Shown in pieces: positions 1 to 7,368 of a stretch of DNA of 8,000 bases. The translations under genes and the position numbers were made by a program. The stretch's first letter is position 1; every line of letters begins with the position of its first letter. The notes beneath the pieces are model-generated. The model saw nothing but the letters and a program-made list of their open reading frames with translations. It was not told the origin of the DNA and searched no databases. Source of the stretch: Burkholderiaceae bacterium (GTDB taxonomy: Bacteria; Pseudomonadota; Gammaproteobacteria; Burkholderiales; Burkholderiaceae); assembly GCA_022701965.1 (NCBI GenBank), contig JAKONL010000289.1, positions 1 to 8,000 on the forward strand. The letters are read 5' to 3'.

Positions 1-306
1 TTGCCCGACCTCGATCTGCGCGTCGACCTGATCGGCGCCGTCAGCATCCTGGGCGACGACGGCGGCCGGATGCTGGCCGCGACGCCCGACGGCGGCGCGC
101 GCGACGTCCGCCTGCGCGTGGCCGCGACGCATGCCGACCGCGCCGTGGCGGAGCGCCTCGGGCGCGAGGTCGTGGCGCTCTACACCTGCGGGCCGGCCGG
201 CGGCGGCGGCGTGCGCACCGGGCTCACGCCGCGCCTGAACACCCTGTCATGCCTGCTGCCGCGCGCTGCGGTGCCCGTGGGTTTCTCGATGGTGGAGGGC
301 GCATGA
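1..306 (+). CDS. AtuA family protein (DUF1446), C-terminal end only; 5' end outside window
   Basis: The frame is open from the first base, so the real start lies upstream and the TTG at position 1 is probably an internal leucine codon. The visible 101 residues are the C-terminal end of the main AtuA domain (the former DUF1446 family). The recognisable stretch is the run around residues 59-72 (ALYTCGPAGGGGVR), a glycine-rich block typical of the end of this domain. AtuA is encoded in the acyclic terpene utilisation cluster of Pseudomonas (citronellol/geraniol breakdown through geranyl-CoA), but its exact biochemical role is not established. Many relatives sit beside acyl-CoA genes outside terpene pathways. 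The stop codon overlaps the start of the next gene (ATGA, 303-306), so the two are translationally coupled. Family assignment is fairly sure; the pathway is not. Confidence 0.75.
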   Translation: MPDLDLRVDLIGAVSILGDDGGRMLAATPDGGARDVRLRVAATHADRAVAERLGREVVALYTCGPAGGGGVRTGLTPRLNTLSCLLPRAAVPVGFSMVEGA

Positions 307-665
307 CCGCCAAGACGTTTCCCCTCTATCGTGCGGCGCACGGCCGCACCGGCGACAAGGGCGACCGCTCGAACATCAGCGTCGTCGCCTGGCATCCGGC
401 GCTGTGGCCGCTGCTGGTCGAGCAGGTCACGCCCGAGGCGGTGGCGGCGCAGTTCCGCCATCGCGCGCCGAGCGAGGTGCGACGATTCGTGCTGCCGAGG
501 TTTCAGGCCATGAACTTCGTGCTCGACCGGGTGCTCGACGGCGGCGTGAACGACGCGCTCAATCTCGATGCGCACGGCAAATCCCTTTCCTTTCTGCTTC
601 TCGATCTGGACATCGAGGTTCCGGACGATCTGCAGCAGTTCCTCCACGGCCCGTTCGAAGGCTGA
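303..665 (+). CDS. AtuA-like small (ferredoxin-fold) domain protein
   Basis: This 120-residue protein matches the small C-terminal domain found in AtuA-type proteins. The hallmark is the block HGRTGDKGDRSNIS at residues 13-26, near the N-terminus. A second conserved stretch, roughly residues 78-102, has GGVNDALNLDAHGKSLS followed by a hydrophobic beta-strand-like run. No signal peptide or membrane helix is present, so the protein should be cytoplasmic. The start at 303 is favoured by a good Shine-Dalgarno sequence (GGAGG at 294-298) and by the ATGA overlap with the preceding AtuA gene. A longer in-frame start at 249 would only add residues that overlap the upstream gene. In some genomes this domain is fused to the C-terminus of AtuA; here it is a separate chain that probably associates with the large subunit. 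Catalytic function is unknown. Confidence 0.78.
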   Translation: MTAKTFPLYRAAHGRTGDKGDRSNISVVAWHPALWPLLVEQVTPEAVAAQFRHRAPSEVRRFVLPRFQAMNFVLDRVLDGGVNDALNLDAHGKSLSFLLLDLDIEVPDDLQQFLHGPFEG

Positions 666-698
666 GCTTTTCTCAATCACCACCGGAGACAGACGACC

Positions 699-1694
699 AT
701 GCACCGATTCCATTCCTTCGCGACGACGCTCGTCGCCGCCGCGGCCGCAACCGCAGCCATTGCCGTCGCGGTCGCGCCTGCGGTCGCCCAGGCGCAGAGC
801 TTCCCCGACAAGGCCATCACCTTCGTCGTGCCCTTCGCCGCCGGTACCGCGACCGACCAGATCGCGCGCGCGATCGGCAACGCCGTCACGGCCGAGACGA
901 AGCAGCCGGTCATCATCGACAACAAGGCCGGTGCCAGCGGCTTCATCGCCTCGCAGAGCGTGGCCAGGGCACCGGCGGACGGCTACACGGTGCTCGTGAC
1001 GACCAACACCACGCACGCGGCCAACGAGCATCTGTTCAAGAAGCTGCCGTACGACCCGGTCAAGGATTTCGCACCGGTCACGGCGCTGGGCAAGGGCGGC
1101 CAGATCATGGTGGTGAGCCCGGCTTTCCCGGCGAAGACGGTGGCCGAATTCGTCGCGCTCGCCAGGAAGCAGCCGGGCAAGTACAGCTTCGGCAGCGGCA
1201 GTTCGTCGAGCCGCATGGCGGGAGAACTGCTGCAGCAGATGGCCGACATCAAGCTGCTTCACGTCCCGTACAAGAGCAACACGCTCGCGGTCACCGACCT
1301 GCTCGGCGGCCAGATCGACATGATGATCACCGACGCCGCGACCGGGCTGCCGCAGGTGAAGGCGGGCAAGTTGCGCGCGATCGGCGTTTCGGGCGCGACC
1401 CGCTCGCCGCTGGCGCCGGAGGTGCCGACGATCTCGGAGGCGGGCGTCAAGGGTTACGAGATCGGGTACTGGTTCGCGGCGTACGCGCCGGCGAAGACGC
1501 CTGCGGCCGTCGTCGGCCGCCTGAATGAACTGCTGGTGAAGGCCGCGCGCAGCGAAGCTGCGAAGGCGGCGTTCTACGAGCCGACCGGCACCGAGGTCTT
1601 CACGACGACGCCGCAGGAGATGGCGAACTTCCAGGCCGGGGAATCGCAGAAGTGGGGCCGCATCGTGAAGGCGGCGGGCATCGAAGCGGAGTAG
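699..1694 (+). CDS. Bug/TctC family tripartite tricarboxylate transporter substrate-binding protein (first copy)
   Basis: This 331-residue protein has the usual length for a Bug receptor. A Sec signal peptide covers about residues 1-32 (long Ala/Val core, likely cut after AQA). The mature chain opens with the family pattern FPDKAITFVVPFAAGTATDQ (residues 35-54). The ligand-loop motif DNKAGASG is at 74-81, then APADGY at 91-96, HVPYKS at 188-193, GGQIDMM at 203-209 and KAGKLRAIG at 221-229. Bug proteins are periplasmic Venus-flytrap receptors that bind carboxylates, amino acids, nicotinate-like aromatics and similar small ligands. Some deliver them to TctAB-type permeases and others act in sensing. 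The ATG at 699 has GGAGA at 685-689, 9 bases away. The gap to the preceding AtuA-like gene is only 33 bases, so they are probably co-transcribed. No permease gene is nearby and the ligand cannot be predicted. Confidence 0.93.
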   Translation: MHRFHSFATTLVAAAAATAAIAVAVAPAVAQAQSFPDKAITFVVPFAAGTATDQIARAIGNAVTAETKQPVIIDNKAGASGFIASQSVARAPADGYTVLVTTNTTHAANEHLFKKLPYDPVKDFAPVTALGKGGQIMVVSPAFPAKTVAEFVALARKQPGKYSFGSGSSSSRMAGELLQQMADIKLLHVPYKSNTLAVTDLLGGQIDMMITDAATGLPQVKAGKLRAIGVSGATRSPLAPEVPTISEAGVKGYEIGYWFAAYAPAKTPAAVVGRLNELLVKAARSEAAKAAFYEPTGTEVFTTTPQEMANFQAGESQKWGRIVKAAGIEAE

Positions 1695-1702
1695 GCGCAC
1701 AA

Positions 1703-1755
1703 GGACGACGCGCACGTCCGGCGGTAGCATTCCGACCCTCCGGCATCGGATGCCG
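1703..1755 (+). repeat. Two short inverted repeats between the paired Bug genes
   Basis: The 106-base gap between the two receptor genes carries two dyads. The first is GGACG (1703-1707) paired with CGTCC (1715-1719) across a 7-base loop. The second is a perfect palindrome around one central base, CGGCATCGGATGCCG, at 1741-1755. It can fold as a 6-bp stem with a CGG loop, and partial symmetry continues outward. Neither is followed by a T-tract, so these are not classical intrinsic terminators. They could stabilise the upstream mRNA end, slow readthrough, or form an operator. Their presence is seen directly; any role is inference. Confidence 0.35.
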
Positions 1756-1800
1756 AAGAAGTGCTCGACACCCCGACTTCAACAAACGAGACCCATCCCC

Positions 1801-2772
1801 ATGCAGATATTCCGCCGTACCTTCGTCGCCCTCGGCGTTTTCGCCTTCTGTTCAGCCGGCAGCGCGCTGGCCGACACGCCCTGGCCGAGCAAGCCGATCC
1901 GCTTGGTCGTGCCGTTTTCGGCCGGTGGCGCCAACGACCTGATGGCGCGCGCCGCCGCCGAAGGGGCGTCGAGGGCGCTGGGCCAGCCGATCATCGTCGA
2001 CAACAAGCCCGGTGCCGGAACCGCACTGGGCGCCGACCAGGTGTCGAAGGCGGCACCGGACGGCTACACGTTCCTGGTGAGCGCGGCCGGCGTGATCTCC
2101 AACAGCATGATCAGGAAGAGCATGCCGTACAAGGACGAGGCGCTGGTGCCGGTCGCGATGATCGGCCTCGCGCCTTCGGTGATCGTGGTGCCCGCCGACT
2201 CGCCCTACAAGGACCTGAAGGAGTTCGTCGCCGCTTCGAAGAAGTCGGCGAACGGCTTCCACTGGGCGACGGCCGGAACCGGCAGCACGCCGCATTTCGT
2301 CGAAGGCATCCTGGAGACCAAATACGGCGCCAAGCTGGATCTGGTGCCCTACAAGAGCGGTTCGGAGTCGATCACCGCCGTGCTCGGCAAGCAGGTCGAG
2401 GCGACCTCCGAGGCCAGCATCGTGGTGCTGCCCTACATCAAGAGCGGCAAGCTCAGGGCGCTCGCGGACACCTGGACGCAGCGCATCTCGGCCTACCCGG
2501 AACTGTCGACTGCCGCGGAGCAGGGCTTTCCGGAGTTGCGGATCGCGCACTGGGCCGGCATGCACGCACCGGCCGGCACGCCGCCCGCCATCCTCGACAA
2601 GATGGCGGCGGCCGTCGATTCGGCGATGAAGACGCCGGCCACCGCCGAACGCCTGAAGGGCATGGGGATCGAGCCGATCGGCGGGACGCGCGCGAGCTTC
2701 GTCAAGTTCGTCGACGAGGAGCGCGGGCGACTCGGCGCCGTCGTCAAGGCCACCGGCATGAAGGAAGACTGA
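1801..2772 (+). CDS. Bug/TctC family tripartite tricarboxylate transporter substrate-binding protein (second copy)
   Basis: This 323-residue periplasmic receptor is a divergent paralogue of the preceding gene. The start at 1801 is chosen because it gives a clean Sec signal peptide: FRR near the N-terminus, a hydrophobic core, and ALA before Asp25. An upstream in-frame ATG at 1750 would put a polar 17-residue stretch in front of it and lies inside a palindrome. Upstream of 1801 the Shine-Dalgarno match is poor. Family landmarks are WPSKPIRLVVPFSAGGAND (residues 28-46), VDNKPGAGT (66-74), APDGYTFLVS (85-94), LVPYKSGSES (181-190) and KSGKLRAL (214-221). The cysteine at residue 17 lacks a lipobox context, so a lipoprotein is unlikely. 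Compared with the first copy the family core is kept, but the segments between landmarks differ widely, which suggests a different ligand. The gene ends just before a strong intrinsic terminator. Confidence 0.93.
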   Translation: MQIFRRTFVALGVFAFCSAGSALADTPWPSKPIRLVVPFSAGGANDLMARAAAEGASRALGQPIIVDNKPGAGTALGADQVSKAAPDGYTFLVSAAGVISNSMIRKSMPYKDEALVPVAMIGLAPSVIVVPADSPYKDLKEFVAASKKSANGFHWATAGTGSTPHFVEGILETKYGAKLDLVPYKSGSESITAVLGKQVEATSEASIVVLPYIKSGKLRALADTWTQRISAYPELSTAAEQGFPELRIAHWAGMHAPAGTPPAILDKMAAAVDSAMKTPATAERLKGMGIEPIGGTRASFVKFVDEERGRLGAVVKATGMKED

Positions 2773-2777
2773 CGAAG

Positions 2778-2808
2778 AAAAAATGGGCGCCGCAACGGCG
2801 CCCTTTTT
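2778..2808. terminator. Bidirectional intrinsic terminator between convergent genes
   Basis: A perfect 7-bp GC stem, GGGCGCC (2785-2791) with GGCGCCC (2797-2803), closes a 5-base loop (GCAAC). On the + strand it is followed by five T residues (2804-2808). On the other side six A residues (2778-2783) supply the T-tract for transcription on the - strand. It lies in the 61-base gap between the stop of the second Bug gene (2772) and the stop of the convergent MFS gene (2834), so it can end transcription from both sides. Confidence 0.9.
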
Positions 2809-2833
2809 CTATTGGAGAAGTCCAGGCGCGCGA

Positions 2834-4180
2834 CTATTCGCGTGCTTCGAAGCGGCGGTTGATCGTCAGCGCCGCCAGGGTCGCCGCACAACCCGACAGC
2901 AGATAGACGCTCACGTAGCCGAGGCCGAAGTGCGCCGACAGGCCCAGAGCCGTCAATGGCGCGAACGCCGCGCCGATCAGCCACGCCACGTCGGCGGTCA
3001 GCGCCGCGCCGGTATAGCGGTACTTGCCCGTGAAATTGGAAGTGACGGTGCCCGACGCCTGTCCGTACGACAGACCGAGCAGGGTGAATCCGACAAGGAT
3101 GAAGGCGTTCTGCCCCACGGCGCCACCGTCGAGCAGCGTCGGAGCGAACCCGCTGAACACGGCGATCAGCACCGCCAGCGCGCCGAGCGTGTTGCGGCGG
3201 CCCATGCGGTCCGCGATCGCGCCCGAGGCGATCGTGCCGAGTGCCGCGAGACAGGCACCGAGCATCTGCACCACGAGAAACTGCGCCACCGACTGGTCCG
3301 AATACAGCGTAATCCAGGACAGCGGAAAGATCGTCACGATGTGGAAGAGCGCGTAGCTCGCCAGCGCGGCGAATGCGCCGATCAGGATGTTGCCGCCCTG
3401 CGCCCGGCTGATCTCGACGAAACCGGTCGGCTCGAGCTCGCGCTCGTCGAGCAGCTTCGAGTACGCCGTGGCAGCCACGAGACGCAGGCGCGCGAAGAGC
3501 GCCACGACGTTGATCGCGAACGCCACGTAGAACGGATAGCGCCAGCCCCAGGACAGGAAGTCCTCGGTGGTCAGGCTCGACACCAGGAAGGAGAACAGCG
3601 CCGCTGCGATGATGAAGCCGAGCGGTGCCCCCAGCTGGCCGAGCATGGCGTACCAGCCGCGACGGCCCTTGGGTGCGTTCAGGGCGAGCAGCGAGGGCAG
3701 CCCGTCCCATGAGCCGCCGAGCGCGATGCCCTGCAGCACCCGGAAGATGCCCAGGAGCACGATCGACGCGATCCCGATGCTCGCGTAGCCCGGCAGGAAC
3801 GCGATCACGGCGGTGGACGTACCGAGCAAGAACAGCGCCGTCGAAAGCTTCGCCTCCCGCCCGTAGCGGCGCTGGATGGCCATCGAGATCGCCGTGCCGA
3901 AAGGCCGGGCGAGGAAGGCCAGCGAGAAGATCGCAAAGGAATAGAGGGTGCCCTGCAGACGGTCGACGAACGGGAAGAAGATGCTCGGGAAGACCAGCGC
4001 CGAAGCGATGCCATAGACAAAGAAATCGAAATATTCGGAGGCGCGTCCGATAATCACGCCGATGGCGATCTCGCCTGGCTGCACCTGCGGATGCTCGTCG
4101 GCTCCGACTGCGTGGCCGAGATCGTTACCGGGTTTCGGGTCGCTGCTGTGCTGACCGATGTTGGACGTGGACGTCGTCAT
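2834..4180 (-). CDS. Major facilitator superfamily transporter, metabolite:H+ symporter (MHS)-like
   Basis: From the ATG at 4180 this is a 448-residue membrane protein with about 12 hydrophobic segments, the normal MFS size. The first helix contains RASEYFDFFVYG (residues 46-57), a variant of the GNxLEWYDFxxYG signature of the MHS group (ShiA, ProP and KgtP relatives). Positive loops follow: RRYGREAKLS (104-113) between helices 2 and 3, and ADRMGRRNTLG (323-333) between helices 8 and 9. RVLQGIALGGSWDG (147-160) corresponds to the family's helix-4 motif. Such proteins use proton symport to import organic acids, amino acids or osmolytes; the substrate here is unknown. Longer starts at 4252 and 4285 are in frame, but would prepend a polar, low-complexity-like N-terminus. 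None of the starts has a strong ribosome site, so the N-terminus is uncertain. The gene is divergent from cyoA and convergent with the Bug gene. Confidence 0.88.
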   Translation of the reverse strand: MTTSTSNIGQHSSDPKPGNDLGHAVGADEHPQVQPGEIAIGVIIGRASEYFDFFVYGIASALVFPSIFFPFVDRLQGTLYSFAIFSLAFLARPFGTAISMAIQRRYGREAKLSTALFLLGTSTAVIAFLPGYASIGIASIVLLGIFRVLQGIALGGSWDGLPSLLALNAPKGRRGWYAMLGQLGAPLGFIIAAALFSFLVSSLTTEDFLSWGWRYPFYVAFAINVVALFARLRLVAATAYSKLLDERELEPTGFVEISRAQGGNILIGAFAALASYALFHIVTIFPLSWITLYSDQSVAQFLVVQMLGACLAALGTIASGAIADRMGRRNTLGALAVLIAVFSGFAPTLLDGGAVGQNAFILVGFTLLGLSYGQASGTVTSNFTGKYRYTGAALTADVAWLIGAAFAPLTALGLSAHFGLGYVSVYLLSGCAATLAALTINRRFEARE

Positions 4181-4247
4181 GGGGAGTGCGGAAGTTCCGG
4201 GTAAGGTTGCGGCTGAGGGGTGAGCGTCGCACCACTGGCCTTTTTTC

Positions 4248-4274
4248 GCCATAGGACAAAACGTCCACTGCCAA
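4248..4274 (-). promoter_or_regulatory. Candidate promoter for the MFS gene
   Basis: Read on the - strand, TTGGCA (4274-4269) is followed 15 bases later by TATGGC (4253-4248). The spacing is shorter than ideal and the -10 match is partial. If real, it overlaps the candidate cyo -35 element at 4269-4273 on the other strand, so the two promoters would compete. Low confidence. Confidence 0.15.
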
Positions 4275-4297
4275 TTTTCACCCATTCACCGTAAATT
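4268..4297 (+). promoter_or_regulatory. Candidate sigma70-like promoter for cyoABC
   Basis: CTGCCA (4268-4273) and TAAATT (4292-4297) each match four of six consensus positions and are separated by 18 bases. They lie in the AT-rich part of the divergent region. The predicted transcript would start near 4304, giving a leader of about 33 bases before the cyoA ATG at 4337. The call rests only on consensus similarity and position, so it is weak. Confidence 0.25.
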
Positions 4298-4336
4298 CGG
4301 GTCTTCCCCGCGTTGCATACGCTCACTATTTCTGGC

Positions 4337-5362
4337 ATGCCCCACCTAAAGAACCTCCGCGGTCTGCTCGTGCTCCCGGCGCTCCTGCTCGCTGGCTGCA
4401 ACACCGTGCTGATGAACCCCTCCGGCGACATCGCCAACCAGCAGGGCCGTCTCATCGTGATCTCCACGGTGCTGATGCTCATCATCATCATCCCGGTGAT
4501 CGGGCTGACCGTGTATTTCGCCTGGCGCTACCGCCATTCGAGCAAGGAAGCCGAGGCCGAGTACGCGCCCAACTGGGACCACTCGACGCTGCTCGAACTG
4601 GCGATCTGGGCGGCACCGCTGCTGATCATCATCGCGCTCGGCGCGGTGACCTGGATCAGCACGCACACGCTCGATCCCTACCGGGCGCTCACGCGGATCG
4701 ATGCCAAGCGTCCGCTCGCGCCGAACACGCAGCCGATGGTCGTCGAAGTGGTGGCGCTCGACTGGAAGTGGCTGTTCATCTACCCTGAGCAGGGCATCGC
4801 GCTCGTCAACGAGATGGCCGCGCCGATCGACCGCCCGATCCAGTTCAAGATCACCTCGACGACGGTGATGAATTCCTTCTTCATCCCCGCGCTGGCCGGA
4901 CAGATCTACGCGATGCCCGGCATGGAGACCAAGCTCCATGCGGTGATCAACGAGAAGGGCGTGTTCGACGGCTTCTCCGCGAACTACAGCGGCGCAGGTT
5001 TTTCGGGCATGCGCTTCAAGTTCCATGGCATGGCACCCGACGATTTCGATCGCTGGGTCGCACGCACCAAGGCGGGCGGCGGGGCGCTCGACCGGCCGAC
5101 CTTCCTGAACCTCGAGAAACCGAGCGAACGCGTGCCGGTGCAGCGCTTCGCGACGGTCGCTCCCGACCTGTACGACGCCATCCTCAACCGCTGCGTCGAT
5201 AGCAGCAAGATGTGCATGAAGGACATGATGGCCATCGATGCCAAGGGTGGCCTCGGCCGGCCCGGTGCCTATAACGTCGCCACGAAACCGTGGCGGCCCG
5301 ACAACAACAACGAATCGTCGACGCGCACCTATGTCGCGGCGATGTGTACTCCACGAGATTGA
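4337..5362 (+). CDS. cyoA: Cytochrome bo3 ubiquinol oxidase subunit II
   Basis: This 341-residue protein is a lipoprotein precursor: the hydrophobic leader ends in the lipobox LLAGC, with the lipidated cysteine at residue 21. Two transmembrane helices follow (about 40-63 and 84-108), then a periplasmic cupredoxin-like domain. Blocks shared with E. coli CyoA include [15 protein letters not shown] (141-155), [20 protein letters not shown] (177-196) and [12 protein letters not shown] (214-225). In the last block the cysteines and histidine that bind CuA in cytochrome c oxidases are absent, as expected for a quinol oxidase. The protein helps assemble the complex and shapes the periplasmic face. 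The tail after about residue 282 has cysteines at 286, 293 and 337 plus several methionines and differs from the E. coli tail. The ATG at 4337 is preferred over an in-frame TTG at 4313 because it begins directly with a signal sequence; no clear Shine-Dalgarno is visible. Confidence 0.95.
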   Translation: MPHLKNLRGLLVLPALLLAGCNTVLMNPSGDIANQQGRLIVISTVLMLIIIIPVIGLTVYFAWRYRHSSKEAEAEYAPNWDHSTLLELAIWAAPLLIIIALGAVTWISTHTLDPYRALTRIDAKRPLAPNTQPMVVEVVALDWKWLFIYPEQGIALVNEMAAPIDRPIQFKITSTTVMNSFFIPALAGQIYAMPGMETKLHAVINEKGVFDGFSANYSGAGFSGMRFKFHGMAPDDFDRWVARTKAGGGALDRPTFLNLEKPSERVPVQRFATVAPDLYDAILNRCVDSSKMCMKDMMAIDAKGGLGRPGAYNVATKPWRPDNNNESSTRTYVAAMCTPRD

Positions 5363-5364
5363 AA

Positions 5365-7368
5365 ATGCTCGACCGTATCGATTTGACGAAGCTGATCTTC
5401 GGCCGCCTGAGCTGGGAAGCCATCCCGCTGCACGAGCCGATCCTGCTGGCCACGTTCGCCGCCGTTGCCCTGGGTGGCCTGGCACTCCTGGCGGCCCTGA
5501 CCTATTTCAAGGTCTGGGGCACGCTGTGGCGCGACTGGATCACGAGCATCGACCACAAGAAGATCGGCATCATGTACATCATCCTGGGTCTGGTGATGCT
5601 GCTGCGCGGCTTCTCCGATGCCATCATGATGCGCGCGCAGCAGGCGATGGCCTTCGGTGCGAATGAGGGCTTCCTGCCGCCGCACCACTACGACCAGGTG
5701 TTCACGGCCCACGGCGTGATCATGATTTTCTTCGTCGCGATGCCGCTGGTGACGGGGCTGATGAACTTCGTCGTGCCGCTGCAGATCGGCGCACGCGACG
5801 TGGCGTTCCCGTTCCTGAACAACTTCAGCTTCTGGATGACGACCTTCGGCGCCGGCCTGGTCATGGCGTCGCTCTTCGTCGGCGAATTCGCGCGCACCGG
5901 CTGGCTCGCCTATCCGCCGCTGTCGGGCATTGCCTTCAGTCCCGACGTCGGGGTCGACTACTACATATGGTCGTTGCAGATCGCGGGGGTCGGGACGCTG
6001 CTCTCCGGCATCAACCTGCTCGCGACGATCATCAAGATGCGTGCGCCCGGCATGGGCATGATGAAGATGCCGATCTTCACCTGGACCGCGCTGTGCACCA
6101 ACGTGCTGATCATCGCCGCGTTCCCGGTGCTGACCGCCGTGCTCGGCATGCTGTCGCTCGACCGTTACGTCGGCACGAACTTCTTCACGAACGATCTCGG
6201 GGGCAACTCCATGATGTACGTGAACCTGATCTGGATCTGGGGCCACCCGGAGGTCTACATCCTGATCCTGCCGGCCTTCGGGATCTTCTCGGAAATCGTC
6301 TCGACGTTCTCGGGCAAGCGCCTGTTCGGCTACGCGTCGATGGTCTATGCGACCGTCGTGATCACGATCCTGTCGTATCTCGTCTGGCTGCACCATTTCT
6401 TCACCATGGGGTCCGGTGCGAGCGTCAATTCGTTCTTCGGCATCACGACGATGATCATCTCGATCCCGACCGGGGCGAAGGTCTTCAACTGGCTGTTCAC
6501 GATGTACAAGGGCAAGATCCGCTACGAGCTGCCGATGATGTGGACCATCGGGTTCATGATCACGTTCGTGATCGGCGGCATGACGGGCGTCCTGCTGGCC
6601 GTTCCGCCGGCCGACTTCGTGCTGCACAACAGTCTCTTCCTGGTGGCGCACTTCCACAACGTGATCATCGGCGGCGTGCTCTTCGGCATGCTGGCCGGCA
6701 TCACCTACTGGTTCCCGAAGGCCTTCGGCTACAAGCTCGACGAGTTCTGGGGCAAGCTGTCGTTCTGGTTCTGGATCGTCGGCTTCTGGATGGCATTCAT
6801 GCCGCTCTACGTGCTCGGCCTGATGGGCGTCACGCGCCGCATGAACCATTTCGAGGACATGTCGTTGCAGATCTGGTTCCAGATCGCGGCTTTCGGCGCG
6901 TTCCTCATCGCCCTGGGCATTGCCTGCTTCGCGATCCAGCTGGTGGTGAGCTACGTGCGCCGCGAATCGTTGCGTGATACGACGGGCGATCCGTGGAACG
7001 GTCGCACGCTGGAGTGGTCGACTTCGTCGCCGCCGCCGGCCTACAACTTCGCCTTCACGCCGCAGGTCCACGACAACGATGCGTGGTCGGACATGAAGGC
7101 CCGCAACTACATGCGTCCGCACGAAGGCTTCCAGGCGATCCACATGCCCAAGAACACCTGGGCCGGCTTCGTGATCTCGGCGCTCGCCGGTGCCGCAGCG
7201 TTCGGACTGATCTGGCAGATGTGGCTCCTGGCCGGCGGCGCGTTCCTCGCGATGCTGGCGGTCACGATCTTCCATACCTTCAACTACAAGCGCGATTACT
7301 ACATCCCGGCGGACGACGTCGTCCGGGTCGAAGGTGTCCGCACACGTCTGCTCGCTTCCAATGTCTGA
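5365..7368 (+). CDS. cyoB: Cytochrome bo3 ubiquinol oxidase subunit I
   Basis: This 667-residue catalytic subunit is very close in length to E. coli CyoB and should have about 15 membrane helices. It oxidises ubiquinol, reduces O2 to water and pumps protons across the inner membrane. With a constant offset of +10 from E. coli, the key residues are present. Low-spin heme ligands are His116 and His431. The high-spin heme ligand is His429. CuB ligands are His294, His343 and His344, with Tyr298 forming the His-Tyr cross-link in GHPEVY. K-channel Lys372 and D-channel Asp145 and Glu296 are also present. The quinol site is kept as Arg81, Asp85, His108 and Gln111, with Val112 where E. coli has Ile102. 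The start at 5365 lies 2 bases after the cyoA stop, so the genes share one transcript. An in-frame start at 5290 would overlap cyoA and is unlikely. Confidence 0.98.
   Translation: MLDRIDLTKLIFGRLSWEAIPLHEPILLATFAAVALGGLALLAALTYFKVWGTLWRDWITSIDHKKIGIMYIILGLVMLLRGFSDAIMMRAQQAMAFGANEGFLPPHHYDQVFTAHGVIMIFFVAMPLVTGLMNFVVPLQIGARDVAFPFLNNFSFWMTTFGAGLVMASLFVGEFARTGWLAYPPLSGIAFSPDVGVDYYIWSLQIAGVGTLLSGINLLATIIKMRAPGMGMMKMPIFTWTALCTNVLIIAAFPVLTAVLGMLSLDRYVGTNFFTNDLGGNSMMYVNLIWIWGHPEVYILILPAFGIFSEIVSTFSGKRLFGYASMVYATVVITILSYLVWLHHFFTMGSGASVNSFFGITTMIISIPTGAKVFNWLFTMYKGKIRYELPMMWTIGFMITFVIGGMTGVLLAVPPADFVLHNSLFLVAHFHNVIIGGVLFGMLAGITYWFPKAFGYKLDEFWGKLSFWFWIVGFWMAFMPLYVLGLMGVTRRMNHFEDMSLQIWFQIAAFGAFLIALGIACFAIQLVVSYVRRESLRDTTGDPWNGRTLEWSTSSPPPAYNFAFTPQVHDNDAWSDMKARNYMRPHEGFQAIHMPKNTWAGFVISALAGAAAFGLIWQMWLLAGGAFLAMLAVTIFHTFNYKRDYYIPADDVVRVEGVRTRLLASNV

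Larger units (their letters stand above)
4181..4336. promoter_or_regulatory. Divergent intergenic region between the MFS gene and the cyo operon
   Basis: These 156 bases separate two divergent starts and must contain the promoters of both units unless transcription comes from farther away. The part from about 4241 to 4336 is clearly richer in A and T than the neighbouring coding DNA. It includes a T6 run at 4241-4246 and a short dyad GGAC-AAAAC-GTCC at 4254-4266. In enterobacteria cyo genes respond to oxygen and iron (ArcA, Fur). I do not see a convincing FNR, ArcA or Fur box here, but I could not scan with a weight matrix. Confidence 0.6.

Noticed and set aside
180..1730. Long open frame on the - strand opposite the AtuA-like and first Bug genes
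   Set aside because: Its translation is arginine-rich low-complexity sequence typical of antisense frames in GC-rich DNA, and the + strand carries recognisable protein families.
2493..3710. - strand open frame spanning the end of the second Bug gene and part of the MFS gene
   Set aside because: It crosses the terminator and covers parts of two well-supported genes in the wrong frame; its product has no recognisable domain.
4219..4246. Possible + strand terminator or attenuator: GGTG...CACC followed shortly by T6
   Set aside because: The stem is only four base pairs and does not directly abut the T-run, and no + strand gene ends here. The T-run is better seen as part of the AT-rich promoter region.
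4313..4336. TTG at 4313 as an upstream start for cyoA
   Set aside because: It adds eight residues before a complete lipoprotein signal and has no ribosome site. The ATG at 4337 gives a normal lipobox distance.
4976..5012. Possible CuA site in subunit II
   Set aside because: The region matching the CuA loop reads [12 protein letters not shown], with no cysteine or histidine ligands. The protein is a quinol oxidase subunit, not a cytochrome c oxidase subunit.
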